A DNA stretch of 64,000 nt. It comes from an archaeon. GTDB lineage: Archaea > Aenigmatarchaeota > Aenigmatarchaeia > QMZP01 > JAFGSV01. The notes beneath the pieces were generated by a model. The model was given only the letters and a program-made list of their open reading frames with translations. It was not told where the DNA came from and made no database searches. Shown piece after piece: positions 17,403 through 25,333 of this stretch (the first letter of the stretch is position 1; every line of letters begins with the position of its first letter). The stretch lies in contig JANQNF010000012.1 of assembly GCA_028279705.1 (NCBI GenBank), forward strand, positions 160,163 through 224,162, in the 5' to 3' direction. Made by a program: the position numbers and the translations under genes.

Positions 17403-17840
17403 ATGGAAGCCAACAGGAAGATCATGGCACTCGCCTTCGCCCTCATTATGACAACGTTCTGGTTCATAATGGTCGCGAATTTCACAAACCCCTTTCTTCA
17501 CCACAGCTTGGCAAAAACCGATGACAAGATAGCCCTTTACGTAGATGCCTTTTCCGTCGTCGAGGAGGGCGAGATAAAGATACCTCTGGGCGAGGGTACG
17601 GTTCTTGATATCAGGATAAACTACGAGAAGAAAGAGGACGATGAAAGAGATTACGATATAACAACAGAAGGCTGGTACGCGGTAGTCAATTACGACATGG
17701 GTGCTGGGGGTATAAAGAGTGCAAGCAGGATAAACACATATCCTCTTGACATGAATTTCGAAAAGATGTTCTTCGCGCCAAACGACATATGCGTGACAAA
17801 GTCTAAAGACACGGTCCTAGCGGAGGTCAGGGAATGTTGA
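17403..17840 (+). CDS. Membrane-anchored exported protein
   Basis: The track frame begins inside the previous gene. The ATG at 17403, after GATGGTG, gives MEANRKIMALAFALIMTTFW with a single N-terminal membrane helix. The remaining 115 or so residues look like a beta-rich extracytoplasmic domain (DKIALYVDAFSVVEEGEIKI). No family is recognised. It overlaps the following gene by 7 bases, indicating coupled translation. The general plan equals that of the other pilin-like proteins in this operon. Confidence 0.65.
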   Translation: MEANRKIMALAFALIMTTFWFIMVANFTNPFLHHSLAKTDDKIALYVDAFSVVEEGEIKIPLGEGTVLDIRINYEKKEDDERDYDITTEGWYAVVNYDMGAGGIKSASRINTYPLDMNFEKMFFAPNDICVTKSKDTVLAEVREC

Positions 17841-18691
17841 AGGGTCAGTTCGAGCTTGACATGGAATTTCCAATGGCAACCATGTTAGCCATGCTGACAA
17901 TAATACTGCTTATAGGAGTAGTAGTGTTACCGTCTTTCAATCTCGTTCAGAACGTTTATGGTTCAGAGGGTGACATAAAGTCGGTCGAGTTCTCAAATTT
18001 CGTCAAATTCAAACTTGAGAATAACCTTGGTGATGGCGACGGGCTCAAGTACGATAAGATCACTTCCTTCACCGAGGGAGAGCTTTCCAGTTTTGGCCTG
18101 GCTGACAACTACGTGACCATAAAAAATCTCGCTTCAGGTGAGCTGTGGGAATACGGTAAAGAGGAAAGAAGAAACCAGCACACGGTCTATACGACGATAG
18201 AAAAGAAGTATAATATCATTGATGATGAGAAAGAAGTCGTCATGAAAGGAGACTCTGAATACTTAGTCCACGTTTATGCTATCGACAAGAGCACGGTCAT
18301 TGACGTGTACTCTGATTACATCTGTGATCAGAAAGGAAGAAAAGAAGGGTTCCCCGGAAGGTACGTAATGATTGGTTGCAGTGAAATGGAAGAAAGCGCC
18401 GGTGAGAACATGGGCACGCATCATCTTCTAGGCAGTGTCATTTCTCCAGTGGTTAATCAGGCAAAGCCGTATCTGATCCAGCGCCTGGTCCCTGGAAGTG
18501 ACATGACTGCCGGCGACATTGTTCCCCGCGGTTCTTCGCTCGGCGACATTGAAGATTGTGAAAATCATCGAAGAGGAAAGGTATGCATCAGGGTCATAGG
18601 AAATCATGTTGATCCCGCAAGCATATTCGTGGCACTGAAAAACAACGCGGAATTCACAAGTTATGCAAGGATGGTTGACAGTAATGTGTAA
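17834..18691 (+). CDS. Membrane-anchored exported protein with KG/Glu leader
   Basis: The 285-residue product starts MLKGQFELDMEF and has a membrane helix at about residues 15-36, then an extracytoplasmic domain of unknown family. The KG followed by Glu three residues later is also seen at 15827 (RGISE) and 18693 (KGGIE). This fits processing by a prepilin peptidase. A strong ribosome-binding site GGAGGTCA lies just upstream, within the overlap with the previous gene. It is probably a pilin-like subunit. Confidence 0.65.
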   Translation: MLKGQFELDMEFPMATMLAMLTIILLIGVVVLPSFNLVQNVYGSEGDIKSVEFSNFVKFKLENNLGDGDGLKYDKITSFTEGELSSFGLADNYVTIKNLASGELWEYGKEERRNQHTVYTTIEKKYNIIDDEKEVVMKGDSEYLVHVYAIDKSTVIDVYSDYICDQKGRKEGFPGRYVMIGCSEMEESAGENMGTHHLLGSVISPVVNQAKPYLIQRLVPGSDMTAGDIVPRGSSLGDIEDCENHRRGKVCIRVIGNHVDPASIFVALKNNAEFTSYARMVDSNV

Positions 18692-18692
18692 A

Positions 18693-19727
18693 ATGAAAGG
18701 CGGGATAGAGATGGCAGGAATGATCATAATATCCCTTGGTCTGCTTGTGATAGTGATGGCTTTCCACTCGTTTCCCATACTAAACAAGACGTTCGATATA
18801 AAGTCAGAAGCTGACGTTTTTTTGGATTTCAATGACGACACTGGAAGGATACTGCCGATACTAAAGTCCACTGAGGATGGTGTTTCACACACCGACGTTT
18901 TTGCGTGCATGCTGTCCGGTTCATCTGATTGCGGCATGACAGAAGACCAGCTTTCCAGCCTCGCCGAAGACTTCGATACAGAACTACTGCTTTTCATGGA
19001 AGACGGTGAAGTGAAAAACTACGGTGACAAGAACTTCGGCGATGTCTTCAGATCCGAGATACCACTTCCAAACGGAAAGACCGGGACGATAGGCGTAGTT
19101 GTCAGGATAAGGTCTTCGACAAGCAGGAGCCCGGTTGGTGCTGACTGGTTATGGCCGATTGATACAGGAAGTGGCATAACCGTTCGGCACTGTTACGGTG
19201 AAAAGAGGACGAGCAAGATAAGCGGAAGACCGTATGAACATTCGGGAGTCGATCTTGGGGGAAAGCTCATGGACCCGATTTACGCTGTCGATGACGGTGC
19301 AGTGCTGTACACATGTGACGGGGCAGAGGACGGTGCGGTAAGCGAAAACGCGACAAGAGTATGCCACGGTTACGGTAACATGATTCTGGCAGAGCACGGA
19401 AACTACTATGTAAGATACAGTCATCTGAAAAAGATGGCCGACGGAATAAAGCCCGGTACCAGATTAAGGAAGGGCGAAGTGATAGGGTACATGGGAAATA
19501 CTGGATATTCGTTTGGCGTCCACCTTGATTTCAAGGTCTACACTTACAATCCGGGTAAGTGGGGATACAACGCAAACATTGATCCCCTGTGCATGTACAC
19601 GAAAGAATACTTAACTGATGTAGTGGACTTAAAGTACGCAGAAGGTGACCCCGACTGTCAGAAATCAAGGCTGTGTGCAAAGACGAGCCCTGGAAGCTAC
19701 ATAGTCCAGATAGAGGAGGAAATGTAA
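18693..19727 (+). CDS. Membrane-anchored M23 (LytM-like) metallopeptidase
   Basis: M23 peptidases cleave peptide cross-links in bacterial murein. The ATG at 18693 (MKGGIEMAGMIIISLGLLVI), just after the previous stop, is preferred over upstream ATGs inside it. A single membrane helix is followed by a linker domain. A C-terminal M23 domain runs from about residue 148 to 290, with YEHSGVDLGG (HxxxD zinc ligands, about residue 182), VRYSHLKKM (His, about 242), LRKGEVIGYMGNTGYS and GVHLDFKV (about 274). In most active M23 enzymes the last motif is HxH; here it is HLD, so zinc binding would need Asp or activity may be altered. The next gene starts after one base. Confidence 0.88.
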   Translation: MKGGIEMAGMIIISLGLLVIVMAFHSFPILNKTFDIKSEADVFLDFNDDTGRILPILKSTEDGVSHTDVFACMLSGSSDCGMTEDQLSSLAEDFDTELLLFMEDGEVKNYGDKNFGDVFRSEIPLPNGKTGTIGVVVRIRSSTSRSPVGADWLWPIDTGSGITVRHCYGEKRTSKISGRPYEHSGVDLGGKLMDPIYAVDDGAVLYTCDGAEDGAVSENATRVCHGYGNMILAEHGNYYVRYSHLKKMADGIKPGTRLRKGEVIGYMGNTGYSFGVHLDFKVYTYNPGKWGYNANIDPLCMYTKEYLTDVVDLKYAEGDPDCQKSRLCAKTSPGSYIVQIEEEM

Positions 19728-19728
19728 A

Positions 19729-22700
19729 ATGAGAAAGATGAAAGCAATGGCGATTTCCGTATACACTGCCGGGCTTATACTTACATTGGTAATGATGGTC
19801 GCTCTCATAATTTCCTCTACCGTAGAAAGGAACGTGGAATCCGTTGAGGTGAGGGTGGGAAACAGCGTTTACCTGATGAGGGATGCGCTCGACCTGACAA
19901 AGTCATACATAGACACGGCTGTCAGGTATTCCGTCTACCAGGCTGCTTTCGATAACGGCATGAGAGGAGGATTCTCCGGTACTGATAGCATGAAATATGT
20001 CGATCATGACGGAAACGATCTTGCACTTTGGTACGACGACGGGGACATCTCACCAAGTGAGGATTCGTTCATGGAATCGCTCAGTGAAGAGTCGTTTAGT
20101 AACTTTGGCGTCTATGTCTCCCAGGGTTCCGTAATCGAGATATATCCTGTGAAAATACCCCCATATGGCCAAATGTCCATACAAAGCATAAACGGTTACG
20201 AGATGCGCGCAGTCATGGATTCCTCATCAGAACTCGCCATAAGTAAGAAAACAGAAGAAACAGATGAGATAGAGATAACCACTCCGGCTGAAGTTGACAC
20301 GACTTTCCATTTACCGTACATGATGCTTTTCAGCGAGGCCAAGAAATATTTCAGTGAACTGCGTGGAAAGCTTTCCTCATGCAGCAGGCTTGATATAAAA
20401 AAGGAAGTTGACACGTTCTGCTGCAGTGTTAAATCTGAAGTAATCGAAAGTGAGAAAGGATCATGTATCGTCAAGGTGGAGGCTTCCACCAAGAAGAAGT
20501 ACCTGTTATGGAACGGCAATGACGCATCGTTTGAGCACGTAAAGCTGGTTTTCGCAGTCAAGAAGGGAGGCGGGGGAACGGTGACAGTCAAGGTCACGCT
20601 GAGTGACGCAGGCTCTCCTGTCAGAGCGAAAGTCAAAGTATGTAATGGCGATACCGGGGTGTGCAGGGACGCTGTCCAAACTGATGCCAGCGGGACAGCT
20701 GAGATAGAAGTTGGAGAGGAGGACGATGTCATAAAAGTTACGGATGATGACGAAAGCAAGGATTCAACCAGCGTGACGATCTGCCCTGAAGAATCATCAG
20801 AGGAAGAAACCTGTACAGTTCCAGAAAAGACCGCGCAGACAGGGAATACGGTAGAATTCGACATACCAGACGAGGTAACAGACTCAGTTTCCAAAGAGCA
20901 GGAGCCCGTTACATATGAAGTGACGGTCGAAAATGACGGCAAGCAGGCTGAAGGTACGGTCGAAGTGTGTGACAGTACGGGAGATGTCTGCACGACGCCC
21001 GTTGAAATCGAGGACGGAAAGGCAGAGGTTTCTGTTTCTTCTGCACACGAGAAGATAAGGGTGACTGAGAAGTTGGTCCCGCTTAAGAGTATAGAAGTGA
21101 ACCTGTGCACAGATGTGGACGAACAGGAGTTGGCACCGATGTGCGTGATGCCCCAGCTGACGGACACTGAAGGCAAGGTCGACATTCCAGAAGAACTAAA
21201 GCCCAAGATACCCTTTGAGGCTGCTATGTCAGCTCCTGCACTTGGACGTGTCGGAGAGCAGGCGAGTTTCGCAGCATCTTCAAACAAGGATAATGTCGAA
21301 AGCTATGAATGGGATTTCGGCGACGGGACGGCAACGTCAATAACGAGTTCTGCGTCCATAGAGCACACCTATGAAAGCGAGGGAACGTACACCGTGGAAC
21401 TGACTGTTGTCCTTGATACATGGGAGACCGTGACCGTCTCAGAGGAGTTCATTGTCAGGCCCGGTCCTCTGGAGACGGTGAGAAGAATAGAGTTTTCCTT
21501 TGAGCCCGAAGAAATATCAATAGTCGAGAATGTCATGGTTTGCGACACGTCAGGCATTGTTTGTGATGACCCCGTGGATCTGGACGACGAAGGTAAGGTC
21601 ACACTTGAAGTTGACCAGACCGATGTGGTGAAGGTCAGGGCAGCCGAACCGCTTGCACTTCTGGAACCCAAATATTGTCTGATCGAGACGAAAGCTCCAT
21701 CCTGCGGCCTGGCCACGGTAAAGAAAACCACCATCATAAAGACGGAGATACCAAAAAACCTTGTAGACGAAAGCAACAAGATTGAAGTGGGGTCCCTCGT
21801 GCCATCCGAAGGTTCGGTGCAGTCTTGCAGCGAGACGGAATGCAGCGAACCCGTCAATGCAAACGAAGAGGGTGAGGTTTCGATACAGACGAGTCCCGGT
21901 GACAGCTACGTGAAAATAAACGGCGTCAGGGACTCGATCGAAAATATAGCCCCTCACATCTGCACGGATGATACCATAAAGCCGCTTTGCATAGTCGAGG
22001 ACATTGAAATAGATCAGGAAATGCAGATAGAAATCGACAAAATTTTAAGCGAGATGGAGGCTGTTATCGGGAGGATATCATTGGAGACGGAAATTGGTAG
22101 GATCGACTACCTCATGCGTGATAGATTCATAATAGATGATAGTGAACCTGTGATGATAGTCCACGGCTCGGCACAGAAGATGTACATACTTTCAAGGAGC
22201 GGCGAATCGGTAAGTATAGACAAGGAATACGACATATCCACCGGCATTGCGGGTTTTGGTAATGTGTACGGGTCAGGGAAGACACCGATAGGTGTTCACA
22301 AAATAAAAGAAAAGATTGGTGCTGGCAGTCCTCTTGGCACGATTTTCAAGGCCAGGGCGGATACCGGAAGGATTGCAACGATATACACGGATTCCACGAA
22401 TGTGCCAGAGGACCTGGTCACCAGCAGAATCATGTGGCTGGATGGCGCTGAAGGGAGGAGCGCCACGACGGGTCCAAGGCAAATATACATACACGGTACG
22501 CAGGAAGAGGGACTCATCGGTGAGCCTGTTTCACACGGATGTATAAGAATGAAGAATGAAGATGCCATGGAGCTCTTTGATATCGTAGAAGATGGAACCT
22601 ACGTCAACATCTTCGAAAACCTTCCCATAGGGTCTGGTTCACAGCTTGTAGTGATAGATCCGGGTCATGGCGGCATTGACCCAGGTGCAATCAGTTCGTC

Positions 22701-23340
22701 GGGGATAAAAGAAGAGGACGTCAACCTCGCCATTGCCAAAAGCTTAAGAGACGACCTCATGCTGTCAGGAATTGATGTGATTCTCACAAGGGATACCGAC
22801 ACGATGGTAAACACAATGAGTCACGACATCAACCGCGACGGAGATTATACAGTAAGCGACAGGCAACTGGCAAGGACATACGTGGCAAACGAAAATGACG
22901 CAGACATATTCATAAGCATACATTCAAACTCCAATCCGGATTCAAAAGAGACGGGAACCGAAGTCTACATTTTCTGCTACGCGAATGAGAAAGCTTATGG
23001 TAACAAGATGCTTGACTATTCATACCCGATCTCAGACTACTGCCGTGAGCACGCAGGACCTGCGGGCTTCTCGTCAAACTATGCACTAGCAGAATCTGTC
23101 CTGCCGAGAGTCACGTCAGTAGGGATAGCTGACAGGGGCATAAGGGGAGCTGACATGACAGTTCTTGAAAACGCCCAGATGCCTGCTATATTGATAGAGG
23201 TCGGTTATCTGTCAGATCCAGAAGAAGCAATTTTCATAAACAATCCAGCCAATCAGGAGCTTATAGCAAGTGCCATCTCAGACGGCGTTAATTTATTTTC
23301 TATTGGCGTGGAACAGGATATATACGCCGATGCGCAGTAG
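19729..23340 (+). CDS. Giant anchored L,D-transpeptidase / N-acetylmuramoyl-L-alanine amidase fusion
   Basis: The 1203-residue protein has an N-terminal membrane helix (about residues 10-28) and a head region. Two copies of a roughly 100-residue four-Cys module (about 280-385 and 390-490) follow, then a PKD domain (about 496-578, YEWDFGDGTA) and two more four-Cys modules (about 580-790). Next comes a YkuD L,D-transpeptidase domain (about 800-965) with the signature HGTQEEGLIGEPVSHGCIRM. Last is a complete amidase_3 domain (about 973-1195) with VIDPGHGGIDPGA, a second-ligand Glu in KEEDVNLAIA, SIHSNSN and catalytic ILIEVGYLS. YkuD acts on L,D peptide bonds, and amidase_3 cuts MurNAc-L-Ala. Both substrates are bacterial murein features, not archaeal pseudomurein. 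It is the last gene of the locus. Confidence 0.92.
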   Translation: MRKMKAMAISVYTAGLILTLVMMVALIISSTVERNVESVEVRVGNSVYLMRDALDLTKSYIDTAVRYSVYQAAFDNGMRGGFSGTDSMKYVDHDGNDLALWYDDGDISPSEDSFMESLSEESFSNFGVYVSQGSVIEIYPVKIPPYGQMSIQSINGYEMRAVMDSSSELAISKKTEETDEIEITTPAEVDTTFHLPYMMLFSEAKKYFSELRGKLSSCSRLDIKKEVDTFCCSVKSEVIESEKGSCIVKVEASTKKKYLLWNGNDASFEHVKLVFAVKKGGGGTVTVKVTLSDAGSPVRAKVKVCNGDTGVCRDAVQTDASGTAEIEVGEEDDVIKVTDDDESKDSTSVTICPEESSEEETCTVPEKTAQTGNTVEFDIPDEVTDSVSKEQEPVTYEVTVENDGKQAEGTVEVCDSTGDVCTTPVEIEDGKAEVSVSSAHEKIRVTEKLVPLKSIEVNLCTDVDEQELAPMCVMPQLTDTEGKVDIPEELKPKIPFEAAMSAPALGRVGEQASFAASSNKDNVESYEWDFGDGTATSITSSASIEHTYESEGTYTVELTVVLDTWETVTVSEEFIVRPGPLETVRRIEFSFEPEEISIVENVMVCDTSGIVCDDPVDLDDEGKVTLEVDQTDVVKVRAAEPLALLEPKYCLIETKAPSCGLATVKKTTIIKTEIPKNLVDESNKIEVGSLVPSEGSVQSCSETECSEPVNANEEGEVSIQTSPGDSYVKINGVRDSIENIAPHICTDDTIKPLCIVEDIEIDQEMQIEIDKILSEMEAVIGRISLETEIGRIDYLMRDRFIIDDSEPVMIVHGSAQKMYILSRSGESVSIDKEYDISTGIAGFGNVYGSGKTPIGVHKIKEKIGAGSPLGTIFKARADTGRIATIYTDSTNVPEDLVTSRIMWLDGAEGRSATTGPRQIYIHGTQEEGLIGEPVSHGCIRMKNEDAMELFDIVEDGTYVNIFENLPIGSGSQLVVIDPGHGGIDPGAISSSGIKEEDVNLAIAKSLRDDLMLSGIDVILTRDTDTMVNTMSHDINRDGDYTVSDRQLARTYVANENDADIFISIHSNSNPDSKETGTEVYIFCYANEKAYGNKMLDYSYPISDYCREHAGPAGFSSNYALAESVLPRVTSVGIADRGIRGADMTVLENAQMPAILIEVGYLSDPEEAIFINNPANQELIASAISDGVNLFSIGVEQDIYADAQ

Positions 23341-23435
23341 CATATAACATTTAAAAAACAACTTTCCCAAGATAATATCACTGCCGCCGCAACGGCGCAG
23401 TGTTACAGTAAAACGCAAAAACGGAGGTGTTAGTA

Positions 23436-23969
23436 ATGTCAGAAGAGCAGAATGCACTAAACGATGTGCTTAACGAGAATGCGCAGGAAGAAAAGCCTGC
23501 AGAAGAAACTCAGGAAAAGCAGTCCGAAGCACCGGAGCCTGAACCTGAGAAAACAGAAGAACAGAAGCCAGCAGAAGAGAAACCCGCTGAAGAAAAAGCG
23601 ACAGAGGAAAAGCCCGTAGAAAAGAAAGAAGAGCCAAAGAAAGAACAGAAAAGTGAAGAACCCAAAAAAGAGTCACCATCAAAGCCGGTGAAGAAAAAAA
23701 GTATGGACAAAAACGTCGTCTTTGTCGGAAAGAAGCCGACCATGAGCTACGTGCTCGCGGCAGTGACCCAATTCTCAGACGGCCTGGACGAGATACACAT
23801 AAAGGCTAGGGGAAGGAGCATAAGCAGGGCAGTTGATGTCGCAGAGGTCGTCAGAAACAGGTTCATTCAGAACCTCAACACGGACGTGAACATAGGCACA
23901 AACGAGGTCACTGACGACAACAATAACAAGATAAACGTTTCCACGATAGACATAGTGCTTAAGAAGTAG
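23436..23969 (+). CDS. albA: Alba-family DNA/RNA-binding protein with long acidic N-terminal extension
   Basis: The C-terminal 90 residues (from MDKNVVFVGKKPTMSYVLA to IDIVLKK) form a complete Alba domain with the IHIKARGRSISRAVDVAEVV nucleic-acid-binding segment. Alba dimers coat DNA or RNA in archaea. The N-terminal 85 residues are low-complexity Glu/Pro/Lys/Ala repeats (EEKPAEE-like), an unusual extension, since Alba is normally about 90 residues. The ATG at 23436 follows a near-perfect ribosome-binding site GGAGGTG; the track's GTG lies inside that site. A TTTAAAAAA promoter-like element lies near 23350. Confidence 0.9.
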   Translation: MSEEQNALNDVLNENAQEEKPAEETQEKQSEAPEPEPEKTEEQKPAEEKPAEEKATEEKPVEKKEEPKKEQKSEEPKKESPSKPVKKKSMDKNVVFVGKKPTMSYVLAAVTQFSDGLDEIHIKARGRSISRAVDVAEVVRNRFIQNLNTDVNIGTNEVTDDNNNKINVSTIDIVLKK

Positions 23970-24077
23970 TTTTCTGGGAACGGTCTTTATTTATTTTTCA
24001 ATCACGTAGTCCAGGCTCCCGGAAATTTAATAAACAGCGAGATAATATATACTATTTCATTAATTTGGGGTGATTTC

Positions 24078-25322
24078 ATGGACAAATTCAAGATCGAAAA
24101 AATAAAGGCAAGGGAGATTCTCGATTCCAGGGGAAATCCCACTGTTGAGGTTGATGTTTACACCTGGGCAGGCATGGCAAGGGCTGCAGTCCCAAGTGGG
24201 GCCAGCACAGGAAAGCACGAAGCTGTCGAGCTCAGGGACGGCGGCAAGCGCTATGGTGGTAAGGGTGTGCTCAATGCAGTCGAGAATGTGAATGGCCTGA
24301 TAGCAGGAAGTCTTAAAGGAAAGGACGTACGTGAGCAAGCCAAGATAGACGAGCACCTGATAGAACTGGACGGGACGGAGAACAAGTCAAAACTCGGAGC
24401 AAACGCGCTCCTTGGCGTCAGCATGGCCGTCTGCAAGGCCGCTGCCATGGGAAAAGGTATGTCACTCTTCAAATACATTGCGTCTCTTGCGCAGACAAAG
24501 GACATGAAACTTCCAGTACCTTCGATGAACGTCATAAACGGAGGTGCTCATGCGGGTAACAAGCTTGACATCCAGGAGTTTATGATACAGCCGTTTGGTG
24601 ATACGTTTGCCGAATCCATGCGGATGGGTGCAGAAACATATCACGTTCTCAAGAAGATAATAAAGGAAAAGCACGGCCAGGACGCCATCAACGTTGGAGA
24701 CGAGGGAGGTTTCGCAGCGCCGATCAACAGTACCACTGAGGCACTCGACATGATAACAAAGGCGATAGATGAGGCAGGCTATCATGGAAAGATAATGATA
24801 GCGCTTGATTCTGCAGCTTCGGGATTTTACAAGGATGGCAACTACCATCTTGACGGTAAAAAGCTCACAGTGGAAGAACTCGTTGATTTCTATGCAGACC
24901 TTTCAAAGAAGTACCCAATACTTTCAATGGAAGATCCATTCGACGAGGAGGACTGGCACGGATTCGCAGCGCTCACCGAGAAGATCGGAAAGAAGGTGAC
25001 GGTCATAGGAGACGACCTGCTTGTAACGAACGTTAAGAGGATAAAAAAGGCAGTCGAGATGGATGCGTGCAACGGGCTTCTTCTGAAGGTCAACCAGATA
25101 GGCACAGTCACAGAAGCCATGCACGCCGCAAAGTACGCGATGGAAAACGGATGGAGGGTCATGGTCTCGCACAGGTCAGGAGAAACCTCTGACAGCTTCA
25201 TCGCAGACCTCGTCGTGGGACTCAACACTGGCATAATCAAGACCGGAGCTCCGTGCAGATCGGAAAGGAACTCAAAGTACAACCAACTCATCAGGATAGA
25301 AGAAGAAATGTTGGGAAAATAG
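24078..25322 (+). CDS. eno: Enolase
   Basis: Enolase interconverts 2-phosphoglycerate and phosphoenolpyruvate. The 414-residue product has the normal length. It contains [17 protein letters not shown] at the N-terminus, GASTGKHEA, the [11 protein letters not shown] and [10 protein letters not shown] metal-binding segments, [14 protein letters not shown] with the catalytic Lys, and the signature [19 protein letters not shown]. The ATG follows GGGGTGATTT, a good ribosome-binding site, and an AT-rich promoter (GATAATATATAC). The phosphoglycerate mutase gene follows after 11 bases, so these two adjacent glycolytic steps are likely one operon. Confidence 0.97.
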   Translation: MDKFKIEKIKAREILDSRGNPTVEVDVYTWAGMARAAVPSGASTGKHEAVELRDGGKRYGGKGVLNAVENVNGLIAGSLKGKDVREQAKIDEHLIELDGTENKSKLGANALLGVSMAVCKAAAMGKGMSLFKYIASLAQTKDMKLPVPSMNVINGGAHAGNKLDIQEFMIQPFGDTFAESMRMGAETYHVLKKIIKEKHGQDAINVGDEGGFAAPINSTTEALDMITKAIDEAGYHGKIMIALDSAASGFYKDGNYHLDGKKLTVEELVDFYADLSKKYPILSMEDPFDEEDWHGFAALTEKIGKKVTVIGDDLLVTNVKRIKKAVEMDACNGLLLKVNQIGTVTEAMHAAKYAMENGWRVMVSHRSGETSDSFIADLVVGLNTGIIKTGAPCRSERNSKYNQLIRIEEEMLGK

Positions 25323-25333
25323 GTGCATAAATA

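Noticed and set aside
20196-21287. Minus-strand 363-residue Ser/Thr-rich ORF.
   Set aside because: It is antisense to the four-Cys and PKD region of the amidase fusion, whose reading is supported by known domains. The antisense composition mirrors the Glu/Asp-rich sense strand.
4248-23340. Calling this locus an archaellum or an ordinary type II secretion system.
   Set aside because: No ArlF/G/H or archaellin genes are seen, the ATPase is larger than FlaI, and the hydrolases and small membrane proteins are not archaellum parts. A conventional pilus locus exists separately at 35-41 kb.
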